Shown one piece after another: positions 1 to 8,475 of a DNA stretch of 64,000 nt (positions are counted from its first letter, which is position 1; each line of letters begins with the position of its first letter). The notes under the pieces are model-generated. The model had not been told where the DNA came from. It worked only from the letters and a program-made list of their open reading frames with translations, and made no database searches. A program made the translations under genes and the position numbers. Source of the DNA: Paraburkholderia caffeinitolerans (lineage in GTDB: Bacteria > Pseudomonadota > Gammaproteobacteria > Burkholderiales > Burkholderiaceae); NCBI RefSeq assembly GCF_902859945.1, contig NZ_CADIKL010000004.1, positions 62,001-126,000 of the forward strand, in the 5' to 3' direction.

Positions 1-62
1 CCGCGCGGTTTGCATGGCGCCGCGCGCAGGCGACAGGCCAGGACTCAGCAGGACTCAGGCGC

Positions 63-893
63 TCACAAATCGAGCCGTTCGCAGATCGCCTTGGTCGCGC
101 CCGCCGCGTTGAGCGTGTAGAAGTGCAGACCCGGCGCGCCGCCTTCGACGAGGCGGCGGCACAGGTCCGTCACCACGTCGAGGCCGAACGCGCGGATCGA
201 CTCGCGGTCGTCGCCGAAGCTTTCCAGGCGTCGTGCGACCCAGCGCGGCACTTCCGCGCCGCACATTTCCGAGAAGCGCATGAGCTGCGTGTAGTTCGTG
301 ATCGGCATGATGCCGGGCACGATGGGCACGTCCACGCCGAGCTTCTTCGCGTCTTCCACGAAGCGGAAGTACGCGTCGCCGTTGAAGAAGTACTGCGTAA
401 TGGCCGAGTCCGCACCGGCCTTCACCTTCTTCGCGAACGCTTCGAGGTCGTGGCGCGGCGAGCGCGACTGCGGGTGGTACTCGGGATAGCCGGCCACTTC
501 GATGTGGAACGCGTCGCCGGTTTCCTCGCGGATAAACGCCACGAGTTCCGACGCATAGCGCAGCTCGCCCACTTCGCCCATGCCCGAAGGCAGGTCGCCG
601 CGCAGCGCCACGATGTGGCGGATGCCGTGCGAGCGGTACTGGCGCAGGATCTCGCGCAGACTTTCCTTCGACGAGCCGATGCACGAAAGGTGGGGCGCCG
701 CATCGACGCCTTCCTTGGCGATTTCGACGATGGTGTCGAGCGTGCCTTGCTGCGTGGAGCCGCCCGCGCCGAAGGTGACCGAGACGAAGCGCGGCTTGAG
801 CGTGAGCAGTTGCGCGCGCGTGGCGCGCAGCTTTTCGACGCCGTCCGGGGTCTTCGGCGGGAAGAATTCGAATGAGAGTTCGATCGGTTTCAT
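63..893 (-). CDS. metF: 5,10-methylenetetrahydrofolate reductase
   Basis: Flavoprotein that reduces 5,10-methylene-THF to 5-methyl-THF, the methyl donor for methionine synthesis; cytosolic. The 276-residue product begins MKPIELSFEFFPPKT and keeps the family hallmarks along its whole length, such as SVTFGAGGST and the FNGDAYFRF segment. The family is usually about 275-300 residues, so it is complete. An in-frame extension to 944 exists, but the ATG at 893 opens the conserved N-terminus. It is the last gene of a leftward run ahcY - small membrane protein - metF that starts at an SAH riboswitch, so one-carbon supply and SAH removal are probably co-transcribed. Function is very sure; the operon is inferred from order and spacing. 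Confidence 0.96.
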   Translation of the reverse strand: MKPIELSFEFFPPKTPDGVEKLRATRAQLLTLKPRFVSVTFGAGGSTQQGTLDTIVEIAKEGVDAAPHLSCIGSSKESLREILRQYRSHGIRHIVALRGDLPSGMGEVGELRYASELVAFIREETGDAFHIEVAGYPEYHPQSRSPRHDLEAFAKKVKAGADSAITQYFFNGDAYFRFVEDAKKLGVDVPIVPGIMPITNYTQLMRFSEMCGAEVPRWVARRLESFGDDRESIRAFGLDVVTDLCRRLVEGGAPGLHFYTLNAAGATKAICERLDL

Positions 894-947
894 GATCGGT
901 TTGGAAATAAGCGGGACCGAAGTGCAAGGCCTCGGTCCGCGCATGCA

Positions 948-1301
948 TCAGCCGAGGCTGCGGTTGCCGAAGATCAGCGCCGAGAGCAGCCAGGAGACGA
1001 TGCTGTAGAGGATCGAGCCGAAGAACGCCGACCAGAAGCCCGACACCTCGAAGCCCTTGAGCAACGATGCCGCCAGCCAGAAGCACAGCGCGTTCACCAC
1101 GAGAATGAACAGGCCAAGCGTGAGGACGGTCACGGGCAGCGTGAGGATGATGAGCACCGGACGCAGGATCGCGTTGATGAGGCCGAGCACGAGCGCGATG
1201 ATCAGCGCAGTGCCGAAGCTGCGCACGTGGATCGACGGAACGAGCCAGGTGATGATCAGAAGCGCGAGCGCATTGATCAGCCAGGTCAACAGCACGGTCA
1301 T
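948..1301 (-). CDS. Phage-holin-family four-helix membrane protein
   Basis: Small inner-membrane protein of 117 residues with about four hydrophobic helices (WLINALALLIITWLVPSI, then ALIIALVLGLINAIL, VTVLTLGLFILVVNALCFWL and FWSAFFGSILYSIVSWLLSA). It matches the phage holin family IV (DUF360-like) pattern. No catalytic motif is visible. The ATG at 1301 has a good ribosome-binding site (AAAGGAGTTCCC) and is preferred over an upstream in-frame start at 1376. It sits between ahcY and metF on the same strand. This arrangement is common in Burkholderiales, and the role of the protein in the methyl cycle is not known. It need not be phage-derived. Confidence 0.85.
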   Translation of the reverse strand: MTVLLTWLINALALLIITWLVPSIHVRSFGTALIIALVLGLINAILRPVLIILTLPVTVLTLGLFILVVNALCFWLAASLLKGFEVSGFWSAFFGSILYSIVSWLLSALIFGNRSLG

Positions 1302-1334
1302 GGGAACTCCTTTTGCGTCGTTGTGATGTGTGCC

Positions 1335-1370
1335 GCCCGTGCGCGGCCGCAAGAGGCACATCGCACGGGC
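1335..1370 (-). promoter_or_regulatory. Inverted repeat between ahcY and the holin-like gene
   Basis: Perfect 9-base arms GCCCGTGCG (1335-1343) and CGCACGGGC (1362-1370) enclose an 18-base loop. They lie in the 163-base gap between the ahcY stop and the next gene. No T-tract follows on the minus strand, so this is not an ordinary intrinsic terminator. It may modulate read-through or RNA stability inside the operon. Confidence 0.4.
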
Positions 1371-1464
1371 GTTCACACAGCTTCGTTCTGGTCGCTTAAA
1401 CGCGGCTTAAAAATAAGGGCCGCGCTGTTTCGCGTTCTACAGCGTTGTATCGATTAGTAACCGA

Positions 1465-2883
1465 TTAATAGCGGTAGTGGTTCGGCTTGAACGGACCATT
1501 CTTGTCGACGCCGATATACGCAGCCTGGTCGTCGGACAGCACGGACAGGTTCGCGCCGATGCGCGCGAGGTGCAGGCGCGCGACCTTTTCGTCGAGGTGC
1601 TTGGGCAGCACGTAGACCTTGTTCTCGTACTTCTCGCCCTGCGTGAACAGTTCGATCTGCGCGAGCGTCTGGTTCGTGAACGAGTTCGACATCACGAACG
1701 ACGGGTGGCCCGTGGCGCAGCCGAGGTTCACGAGGCGGCCTTCGGCCAGCAGGATCACGCGCTTGCCGTCCGGGAAGATGATGTGGTCGACCTGCGGCTT
1801 GATGTTGTCCCACTGGTACTGGCGCGTGGAAGCAACGTCGATTTCCGAGTCGAAGTGGCCGATGTTGCAGACGATCGCGTTATGGCGCATCGCCTTCATG
1901 TGGTCATGGCCGATCACGTGGTAGTTGCCGGTGGCCGTCACGAAGATGTCGGCCTTGTCGGCGGCGTATTCCATCGTCACGACGCGGTACCCTTCCATCG
2001 CCGCCTGCAGCGCGCAGATCGGATCGATTTCGGTGACCCACACCGTTGCGCCCAGGCCGCGCAGCGATTGCGCGCAGCCCTTGCCCACGTCGCCGTAACC
2101 GGCCACGACCGCGATCTTGCCCGCGATCATCACGTCGGTCGCGCGCTTGATGCCGTCCACGAGCGATTCGCGGCAGCCGTACAGGTTGTCGAACTTCGAC
2201 TTGGTGACCGAATCGTTCACGTTGATCGCCGGGAACGGCAGACGGCCTTCCTTCTCCATCTGGTACAGGCGATGCACGCCGGTCGTGGTTTCCTCGGTCA
2301 CGCCCTGGATGTGCGAGAGGCGCGTCGAGTACCACGTCGGGTCGATCTCGAGGTGCGCGGCGATCGACTTGTACAGCGCGACTTCTTCTTCGTTCGTCGG
2401 CTTGGCGATGACCGAGCGGTCCTTTTCTGCCTTCGAGCCGAGGATCAGCAGGAGCGTGGCGTCGCCGCCGTCGTCGAGGATCATGTTGGCGAACTCGCCG
2501 TTCGGCCATTCGAAGATGCGGTGCGAGAACTCCCAGTATTCGTCGAGCGATTCGCCCTTGAACGCGAACACCGGCGTGCCGCCCTGCGCGATCGCAGCGG
2601 CAGCGTGATCCTGGGTCGAGAAGATATTGCACGAGGCCCAGCGCACGTCGGCGCCGAGCGCCGTCAGGGTCTCGATCAGGACACCCGTCTGGATGGTCAT
2701 GTGCAGCGAGCCCGCGATGCGCGCGCCCTTGAGCGGCTGCTGCGCCTTGTACTCTTCGCGGGTTTGCACGAGACCGGGCATTTCGGTTTCGGCGATGTCG
2801 AGTTCCTTGCGGCCCCAGCCGGCAAGCGCCATATCGGCAACGACGAAATCCTGGGATGAGTTGTGCATGACTGCGGCGTTCAT
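1465..2883 (-). CDS. ahcY: S-adenosylhomocysteine hydrolase (adenosylhomocysteinase)
   Basis: NAD-dependent enzyme that reversibly splits SAH into adenosine and homocysteine, relieving product inhibition of methyltransferases. The 472-residue protein shows the Rossmann motif GYGDVGKG, the substrate-binding DGGDAT segment and the usual C-terminal FKPNHYRY. Length is normal for the proteobacterial form with its internal insertion. The ATG at 2883 is chosen over a GTG one codon upstream because GGAGG lies about 5 bases before the ATG and only 2 before the GTG. It is first in the operon with the holin-like gene and metF. The leader contains an SAH riboswitch, so expression should rise when SAH accumulates. 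Confidence 0.98.
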   Translation of the reverse strand: MNAAVMHNSSQDFVVADMALAGWGRKELDIAETEMPGLVQTREEYKAQQPLKGARIAGSLHMTIQTGVLIETLTALGADVRWASCNIFSTQDHAAAAIAQGGTPVFAFKGESLDEYWEFSHRIFEWPNGEFANMILDDGGDATLLLILGSKAEKDRSVIAKPTNEEEVALYKSIAAHLEIDPTWYSTRLSHIQGVTEETTTGVHRLYQMEKEGRLPFPAINVNDSVTKSKFDNLYGCRESLVDGIKRATDVMIAGKIAVVAGYGDVGKGCAQSLRGLGATVWVTEIDPICALQAAMEGYRVVTMEYAADKADIFVTATGNYHVIGHDHMKAMRHNAIVCNIGHFDSEIDVASTRQYQWDNIKPQVDHIIFPDGKRVILLAEGRLVNLGCATGHPSFVMSNSFTNQTLAQIELFTQGEKYENKVYVLPKHLDEKVARLHLARIGANLSVLSDDQAAYIGVDKNGPFKPNHYRY

Positions 2884-2920
2884 CACGCCCTCCTTTCTAA
2901 AAGTGACTAGAAATTAAAGA

Positions 2921-3023
2921 CGTGAGCGCCGTTTTTCAGTGCGGTCGATTCAGGGAATACAACCGGATTGAGCACCTTCGAGCCTGGCGGATCACAGAAA
3001 ATCCGTCGCAACGCTCCTCGAAG
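2921..3023 (-). promoter_or_regulatory. SAH riboswitch in the ahcY leader
   Basis: Read on the minus strand, the leader has the SAH-riboswitch core: CGAGGAGCGTTGCGACGG, then CCGCCAGGCTCGAA, then AACGGCGCTCACG. TTCGAG and CTCGAA can form P1, ACGGAT and ATCCG can form P2, and GAGCG can pair with CGCTC near the 3' end as the pseudoknot. Its position directly upstream of ahcY is the classic site of this class in Ralstonia and Burkholderia. The pairing was found by eye. A covariance-model search with the Rfam SAH family would confirm it. Confidence 0.88.
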
Positions 3024-3033
3024 GCGAGGCGTG

Positions 3034-3039
3034 ATTGTA
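3034..3039 (-). promoter_or_regulatory. Likely -10 of the ahcY operon promoter
   Basis: TACAAT on the minus strand, directly upstream of the riboswitch core. Transcription starting about 6-8 bases downstream would place the whole aptamer in the RNA. No convincing -35 is seen 16-18 bases upstream. Confidence 0.5.
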
Positions 3040-3100
3040 GCAAAACGGGATGGCTCGCGCGTGACGCGGCGTTTAGCGCGCGAGCACGCCATGCGCGGAT

Positions 3101-3871
3101 TCAGCGCTCCGGTTGCGCGAGGTCGAGCGCGCGCATCTGCCGGACGCTTGCGAACGCGGCTTCGAGAAAGGCCTGCGAGCAGCGCACCGTTTCGGCCGTC
3201 GTGACCGTGTCGGCTTGGACGAAGCCCATCTGGATGTTCAGGAAGCGCTCCGCATGAATGCCGTCGTGGTAGTGCATGCGCACCTGCTTTTGGCCCGTGA
3301 AGCGGCGCTGCCCAAAAATCTCGCGCAGCGCCCACGAGAACGCGCCGTCTTCGCCGCCGTGGCGGCGGAAAAAATCGTCCATCGGGAAGCCGCCCATTGC
3401 GAGAAAGGCGCTGCGGCGGATCACGAGGCTGCTCGGCACCGTGTTGCTGAGCACGACCGCGTATTGCTCGAAGTCAGGATGGCTCGTCAGCCGCTCGGGG
3501 AAGCCTGCGTAGTCGACGTCGAGGCGGATCGCCGCTTCGCGCGGGTGCTGCTCCAAGTGCGCATGAGCGGCGGCGAGCGCGCCGGGCAGGTATTCGTCGT
3601 CGGCGTCGAGAAACGCGAGGAGCGGCGTTGCCGCGTGCAGCGCCGCCCAGTTGCGCGCACGCGCCGCGCCGCCGTTGCTCGCCGTCTGCAGCAGCTGCAC
3701 GCGCGGGTCGCGCTGGGCATGCGCGCGGGTGATGGACGCCGAGGCGTCGGTCGAGCCGTCGTCGACGACGAAGATGCGGGCGGCCTCGGGCTGCCCGCGA
3801 CAGCTTTCGAGCGCGCGCGCCAGTGTGGCGGCGCCGTTGAAGCACGGGATGACGATGGAAATGGGGGACAT
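3101..3871 (-). CDS. Family 2 glycosyltransferase (GT-A fold)
   Basis: Predicted nucleotide-sugar-dependent glycosyltransferase of 256 residues. It opens MSPISIVIPCFNGAATLARA, typical of GT2, and has VVDDGSTDAS (nucleotide binding) and a FLDADDEYLP metal-binding DxD-type motif. No transmembrane helix is apparent, so it is probably cytosolic or peripheral. The ATG at 3871 immediately precedes the conserved start of the fold; the in-frame extension to 3919 is proline- and arginine-rich and unlikely to be coding. It stands alone upstream of the ahcY leader on the same strand, so the acceptor (LPS, capsule or protein) cannot be told from context. Confidence 0.88.
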   Translation of the reverse strand: MSPISIVIPCFNGAATLARALESCRGQPEAARIFVVDDGSTDASASITRAHAQRDPRVQLLQTASNGGAARARNWAALHAATPLLAFLDADDEYLPGALAAAHAHLEQHPREAAIRLDVDYAGFPERLTSHPDFEQYAVVLSNTVPSSLVIRRSAFLAMGGFPMDDFFRRHGGEDGAFSWALREIFGQRRFTGQKQVRMHYHDGIHAERFLNIQMGFVQADTVTTAETVRCSQAFLEAAFASVRQMRALDLAQPER

Positions 3872-3988
3872 GAGAGGCGGCGGCGATGGTCGTCGATCCG
3901 TGGCAACAAACCGGATCATAGGCGGGTCACAAAATCGCGAAACCCTGGGCGGCCGCCGCGCAACGACTCGCCCGGAAATGCGGCGCGC

Positions 3989-4711
3989 TTAAACCGGCAG
4001 GAAGCCGAGCGCCGGCGCGAGCAGCACCATCACCACGCCCGCGATCATCATCGTGAGGCTCGACACCACGCCTTCCTCGCTGCCCAACTCGCGCGCCTTC
4101 GCGGTGCCCACGCCGTGCGCCGCCGCGCCGAACAAGGCGCCGCGCGCGAGCCGCGTGCGAAGCGGCACGAAGCCGAGCACCAGTTCGCCGAACAACATCC
4201 CGCACACGCCGGTGGCGATCACGAACAGCGCGGTGAGATCGCGCGGCGCATGAATCTTGTCGGAAACCGCGAGCGCGAACGGCGTGGATACCGAGCGCGT
4301 CATCAGACTGCGCTGCAATTCGGGCGACAGGTGCAACAGCTTGGCCAGCGCGAGCGAGCCGCCCACGGCCACCACGATGCCCACCGTCACGCCCACGCTC
4401 AGCGAGATCCAGTGGCGCTTGAGCAAGGCGCGGTATTCGTGGATAGGCACGGCGAACGCGACGGTGGCCGGGCCGAGCAGCCACATGAGCCAGCGCGTGT
4501 CCTGGAAGTAGACCGGATACGGAATATGGAGCAGCAGCACGATCGCGGCGAGCACGGCCGGCACCGCGACGACCGGCGTGAGCCACGGCGTGCGAAAGCG
4601 CGCGTACAACGCCTTCGACGCGAAATAGAGCACGACGGTGACGATGAAGCAGCCGGCGGCGATCAGCCGCGAGGCGTCGTCGGCGAACAGGGATGCGTAG
4701 AACGTGGTCAT
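3989..4711 (-). CDS. LrgB/CidB family membrane protein
   Basis: Integral membrane protein of 240 residues with multiple hydrophobic helices. Family-typical stretches include FALAVSDKIHAPRDLTALFV and GLFGAAAHGVGTAKA-like sequence (here ALFGAAAHGVGTAKARELG). It pairs with the upstream LrgA-like gene. In other bacteria such pairs affect autolysis and programmed lysis, or export of small metabolites such as pyruvate. The gap to the upstream LrgA-like gene is about 42 bases on the same strand, so the two are probably co-transcribed. Control by the divergent LysR gene is inferred from position. Confidence 0.9.
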   Translation of the reverse strand: MTTFYASLFADDASRLIAAGCFIVTVVLYFASKALYARFRTPWLTPVVAVPAVLAAIVLLLHIPYPVYFQDTRWLMWLLGPATVAFAVPIHEYRALLKRHWISLSVGVTVGIVVAVGGSLALAKLLHLSPELQRSLMTRSVSTPFALAVSDKIHAPRDLTALFVIATGVCGMLFGELVLGFVPLRTRLARGALFGAAAHGVGTAKARELGSEEGVVSSLTMMIAGVVMVLLAPALGFLPV

Positions 4712-4753
4712 GACGGGGTCATCCTTGTTGTGGGTACGTGAAGATGAAGACGC

Positions 4754-5209
4754 TCAAGCCGCGTGCCGTGCTTGACGCGCGTGGTGCACGCGGCGCAGCG
4801 CGAGGCGGCGCTCCAGCCGCGCGGCCTGATCCACCGCGAAAGCCACGGCCACCATCACCATCAGCGTGCCGCCGATCACCACCAGCGCGAGGCGCCAGCC
4901 GTCGGCGCGAAAGAGGCCGCCGTACTGCACCGCCGCCACGGCGGCGGGGATGAAGAACAGCAGCATGTCCGAGAGCAGCCAGTCCGCGCCCGCCTTCACC
5001 CAGCGCGGCGTCACGCCGCCGCAAAACAGCAGTGCGAGCAGCAGCACGAGGCCCACCACGCCGCCCGGCACGGGCAGGTGCGCCGTGCGCACGAGCGCAT
5101 CGGCGGCGACCCAAAGCCCGCAGAGCAGCGCCGCCTGCACGAAAATCCGGCCGGCGCGTGCGAGCCCGCCCGTTGGCGCGGTCCGTGCGGAGGTGTTCGG
5201 TGCAGTCAT
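4754..5209 (-). CDS. LrgA/CidA family holin-like protein
   Basis: Membrane protein of 151 residues with about four hydrophobic segments. The PVPGGVVGLVLLLALLF and DMLLFFIPAAVAAVQY blocks are diagnostic of CidA/LrgA proteins. The C-terminal tail after about residue 125 is arginine- and histidine-rich and longer than in short CidA homologues. It is the first gene of the lrgA-lrgB pair and is transcribed away from the LysR gene. An AT-rich divergent control region of about 140 bases separates the two. Confidence 0.9.
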   Translation of the reverse strand: MTAPNTSARTAPTGGLARAGRIFVQAALLCGLWVAADALVRTAHLPVPGGVVGLVLLLALLFCGGVTPRWVKAGADWLLSDMLLFFIPAAVAAVQYGGLFRADGWRLALVVIGGTLMVMVAVAFAVDQAARLERRLALRRVHHARQARHAA

Positions 5210-5292
5210 GGCAAACCCTAAGTGACAGTGGAATGGAAGTCAGTATATGGCCCTCATCGACATAAATAAAATGACTTAGAATTATTGAATGC

Positions 5293-5307
5293 ATTCCATA
5301 ATGGAAT
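5293..5307. promoter_or_regulatory. Putative LysR-type operator between lrgA-like and lysR genes
   Basis: ATTCCATAATGGAAT is a perfect 7+1+7 palindrome and contains the T-N11-A core (T at 5294, A at 5306) of LysR-type binding sites. It lies in the only AT-rich stretch of the divergent intergenic region, 44 bases before the regulator start. It is probably the CidR-like autoregulatory and activation site. Confidence 0.65.
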
Positions 5308-5350
5308 ACGATAGCCTGACGTGCATCGGGAAACACGAGGAGGCAAAACC

Positions 5351-6298
5351 ATGGAATTGCGCGCGCTTCGCTATTTCATCGAGGTGGTGCGGCAGCAGAG
5401 CTTCACGATCGCCGCCGAACATCTGCACGTAACCCAGCCCACCATCAGCAAGATGGTGAAGACGCTGGAGGACGAGACCGGCACCCCGCTGCTGCTGCGC
5501 GACGCGCGCCAGATGGTGCTCACCGACGCCGGGCGCATCGTCTATCAGCGTGGCCAGGACGTGCTCGCCGCGCACGCGCGCCTGCAAGCCGAACTCGCCG
5601 ATCTGGGCACGCTCGGGCGCGGCGAGCTCACCATCGGCATTCCGCCGATGGGCGGGTCGCTGTTCACGCCCGCCATTGCCGCGTTCCGTCAGCGATATCC
5701 GAAGATCGAGCTCAAGCTCTTCGAACAAGGCTCGCGCGCGATCGAGGCCGCGCTCATCTCCGGCGAGCTCGAACTGGGCGGCGTGCTGCTGCCGGTCGAC
5801 CCGGACCAGATCGACGTGCTGCCGATGTCGCATGAACTCCTGTGGCTGGTCGCGCAGCGCGGCTCGCGCTGGGACGGCGCGCGAGGCGTGCCGCTCGCCG
5901 ATCTCGCCAGCGAGCCGTTCGTGTTCTACGGTGAGAGCCTCGCGCTGAACGACGTCGTGCTCGCCGCCTGCCGCACCGCGGGCTTCACGCCGCAGATCGT
6001 GGGCCGCAGCGGCCACTGGGACCTGATGGCGGCACTCGTGCTCGCGGGCGTGGGCATCGCGCTGCTGCCCGCGCCTTATGTGCGCCGGCTCGACGCGGCG
6101 CGCTTCACCTGCCTGCCCGTCACCGATCCGCAGATCGAGTGGGACATGGCCATCGGCTGGAAGCGCAACGGCTATCTCTCGCATGCCGCGCGCGCGTGGC
6201 TCGGCGTGGCGCGCGAGGAATACGGCAAGCCCTCCACGTTCCTCGATGACTTCGTGCACCCGCCGGGTCTCGAAAAGCCCGCCGACGAGGGGCGCTGA
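5351..6298 (+). CDS. LysR-type transcriptional regulator (CidR-like)
   Basis: Transcription factor of 315 residues. The N-terminal winged HTH (about residues 1-60) reads ALRYFIEVVRQQSFTIAAEH with TQPTISKMVKTLEDE as recognition helix, followed by a periplasmic-binding-protein-like effector domain. The ATG at 5351 is preceded by AGGAGG at 5337-5342 and starts the HTH correctly; an in-frame upstream extension is rejected. Divergent placement next to lrgA/lrgB mirrors CidR-cidAB, whose effector in Gram-positives is acetate or pyruvate-linked. Target assignment here rests on position and the palindrome at 5293. Confidence 0.92.
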   Translation: MELRALRYFIEVVRQQSFTIAAEHLHVTQPTISKMVKTLEDETGTPLLLRDARQMVLTDAGRIVYQRGQDVLAAHARLQAELADLGTLGRGELTIGIPPMGGSLFTPAIAAFRQRYPKIELKLFEQGSRAIEAALISGELELGGVLLPVDPDQIDVLPMSHELLWLVAQRGSRWDGARGVPLADLASEPFVFYGESLALNDVVLAACRTAGFTPQIVGRSGHWDLMAALVLAGVGIALLPAPYVRRLDAARFTCLPVTDPQIEWDMAIGWKRNGYLSHAARAWLGVAREEYGKPSTFLDDFVHPPGLEKPADEGR

Positions 6299-6342
6299 CG
6301 CTCATCATCTGACGTGCATCGTCTTTGAGTCCGCGCAATGTG

Positions 6343-6389
6343 AAAGAGCCGTCCGGCTCACGCCGGACAGCTCTTTACGCGCTTTTTTT
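6343..6389 (+). terminator. Intrinsic terminator after the lysR gene
   Basis: Stem AAAGAGC-CGTCCGGC pairs with GCCGGAC-A-GCTCTTT around a TCAC-type loop (6343-6376). It is followed by a run of T at 6382-6389, giving a strong rho-independent terminator about 45 bases after the regulator stop. Confidence 0.85.
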
Positions 6390-6455
6390 AGAGGTGGTCT
6401 CCTCGCATTGCACGCCGCGTAACGCGCCTTGCGCTTACTGCCTACTCCTTACCGC

Positions 6456-8273
6456 TTACTGCTGTGCCACGAACTCGATGCGGCGATTGCGGAAACGCCC
6501 GCCCTCGGTGTCGTTGCTGTCGATGGGATGGGCTTCGCCGTAACCCTCGGCCGTGAGCGTCGATCCATTCACGCCTTGCGCGACCAGGTACGTACGCACG
6601 GCCTGCGCGCGCCGTTTGGAGAGCGCGAGATTACCCGCTTTGTTGCCGGCGTTATCCGAATAGCCCGCCACTTCGACCTTGACCGGCTTGCCTTCCTTCT
6701 CGCAGGCCTTGAGCACCTTGGCCGACTGGCGCAGATCCTCGCCCGCCGAAGCCGGAATGGTCGTGCTGCCCGTTGCGAAGTTCACCACTTGCAGGTTGAG
6801 CACCTTCACGATGTCGGCCGAAGCACACGAGGCATCCGCGCCGAACAGGCCCTTCACCGCGTCGCGGAACGACTGCGTGGCGTCGGCCACGGCCTTCTGC
6901 ACGTTGAACACGCCGATGTCGAAGCCCGTGCCGAACAGCGTCTTGAGCTTGTCGAGCCAGCCCAGTTTGGCGTCCGCCGCCGTGCCGCTCAACTCCACGT
7001 GCGAGCCGTCGATCTTCACTTCGGCGCCGGGCAGCGCGAGCAGCGGCAGCAGGCCGTCGAGATGCGCGAGCCAGGCGGCGGGCTTCGTTGCGGCATCTAC
7101 GGTCACGTTGGCGTTGAACTTGCCTTCGCCGAGTTGCTTCGTGAGCGCGTCGATGAGCTGGGTTTTCTCCTCCTGCGTACCCACGGTCGCGGTGATCGTC
7201 GGCACGCCAGCCTTGTCGACCGTGACCGAGAAGTGCGAGTCGTTGGTGGGCGCGGGAGCAGCTTCGCTCGCCGCAGAAGCGGCCTCGGCGGCCGATGCTG
7301 CATCCGATGCAACCGCAGCCGGCGCAGCGTCCGATGCCTGCGAAGCCGCGACGGCTCCGCTCGCGTCCGATGCAGCTTCCGCCGCCGGCGCGACGCTCGA
7401 AGCGGCTTGAGAAGCGGCTTGAGAAGCGGCCTGAGAAGCTGCCTGAGAAGCTGCCTGAGAAGCTGCCTGAGAAGCGCCGGTCTGGGTGGTGTCTTCGGCG
7501 TTATCGCGCTGGCACGAGCGCAGCGCGAAGAACGCGATGATCACGGCGATTGCGGCCAGCAGCCACCACAGCCATGAATGTCCGCGCGCGGCGGCCTTGA
7601 CCGGCGGCGCAGGGTGCACGACGGTCTGCGGCGGCACGGCAGCCGGAACCGGGCGCACGACCGGCTCCGGATGGCTCAGATGCGTCGAGACGTCTTTCAG
7701 GCGCGCGATGATCGAATCCGAGAATGCCGCCGCCGAGCCGAGGCCCACGGCTTGCGCAAGGCGGTCGGTGAGGTTCGCGTTGACCGACGAGAGTTGATGG
7801 CCGAGCAGCGTGGGCAATTGTCCGACCACGCCCTGCGAGGCCGTGAAGTGATGCTTCAGAATGCCCAGGATCGCCGCGCCGGCCACACCAGTCAGCGAGA
7901 AGACCGTCGATTGCGCCGCGCCGGTTTGCGCGGCCACCGCGTCGGCGAGTGCGCCGACATTGACGCCCGCGGCCTTCTGGATCAGCTCGCGGCCCGCGGT
8001 TTCGAGCTGGCTCACGCCCGAGGTGCTCGCGAGCAGGTCGGGCAGTTGCTTGCCGATCTGCGCGTTGACGTCCGGCGACATGATGGTGGAAAAGAGGCCG
8101 CGCGCCCCCTCGGCCGTGCTGCCGCGCTGCATGATCGCAGCGACGATGGCTGGAGCGGCTGCGCTCGCGACCTTGCGGGCGAGATCGGGCGCGAGGCCGA
8201 AGCGGCCAGCGAGTGTGCGCACGACATCGTCGCTCAGAACCGTTTCCAGCAGTTGAAAGACGTTGATGCTCAT
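6456..8273 (-). CDS. DUF937 (YidB-like) - OmpA C-terminal domain envelope protein
   Basis: 605-residue fusion. Residues about 1-150 are a DUF937/YidB-like helical domain (MSINVFQLLETVLSDDVVRT). A single transmembrane helix follows near residue 230 (WLWWLLAAIAVIIAFFAL). Next comes an Ala/Ser/Gln linker with AASQ repeats. The C-terminal OmpA-like peptidoglycan-binding domain (about 490-605) has FATGSTTIPASAGEDLRQSA, VEVAGYSDNAGNKAGNLALS and NRRIEFV. The layout suggests an inner-membrane anchor that reaches peptidoglycan in the periplasm. No operon partner is visible and the physiological role is unknown. Confidence 0.88.
   Translation of the reverse strand: MSINVFQLLETVLSDDVVRTLAGRFGLAPDLARKVASAAAPAIVAAIMQRGSTAEGARGLFSTIMSPDVNAQIGKQLPDLLASTSGVSQLETAGRELIQKAAGVNVGALADAVAAQTGAAQSTVFSLTGVAGAAILGILKHHFTASQGVVGQLPTLLGHQLSSVNANLTDRLAQAVGLGSAAAFSDSIIARLKDVSTHLSHPEPVVRPVPAAVPPQTVVHPAPPVKAAARGHSWLWWLLAAIAVIIAFFALRSCQRDNAEDTTQTGASQAASQAASQAASQAASQAASQAASSVAPAAEAASDASGAVAASQASDAAPAAVASDAASAAEAASAASEAAPAPTNDSHFSVTVDKAGVPTITATVGTQEEKTQLIDALTKQLGEGKFNANVTVDAATKPAAWLAHLDGLLPLLALPGAEVKIDGSHVELSGTAADAKLGWLDKLKTLFGTGFDIGVFNVQKAVADATQSFRDAVKGLFGADASCASADIVKVLNLQVVNFATGSTTIPASAGEDLRQSAKVLKACEKEGKPVKVEVAGYSDNAGNKAGNLALSKRRAQAVRTYLVAQGVNGSTLTAEGYGEAHPIDSNDTEGGRFRNRRIEFVAQQ
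7399..7478 (-). repeat. 12-bp tandem repeat encoding AASQ linker
   Basis: Six complete 12-base units (GAAGCGGCTTGA and close variants with GCC or GCT) plus a partial one run without interruption. They encode consecutive Ala-Ala-Ser-Gln blocks in the linker between the membrane helix and the OmpA domain. Because the unit is a multiple of three, copy-number change would alter linker length without a frameshift. Confidence 0.9.
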
Positions 8274-8329
8274 CGAAGCGGGTTCTCCTGTTCGCGGGCG
8301 CGCCAGCTGGCACGCCCAAGTCCGGGGCG

Positions 8330-8335
8330 ATTATA
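8330..8335 (-). promoter_or_regulatory. Likely -10 for the DUF937-OmpA gene
   Basis: A consensus TATAAT on the minus strand (ATTATA at 8330-8335 on plus) lies about 57 bases upstream of the gene start. No clear -35 was found. Confidence 0.45.
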
Positions 8336-8475
8336 GGGAGTCCGAAATCTCGAAAATGCGGCGAACCCGTACCCCGCACACTCTTTGACGAAAACCTTTC
8401 GATCGCGCGGTGCTTCGTCAATGCAAAGCCGAAACGAGGCGCTCGCAAGTGCCCCGGAGAGTCAGAAGCCCGATG

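Noticed and set aside
948..1301. Prophage marker because of the holin-type family
   Set aside because: No other phage gene is near, and the protein sits inside a conserved ahcY-metF operon.
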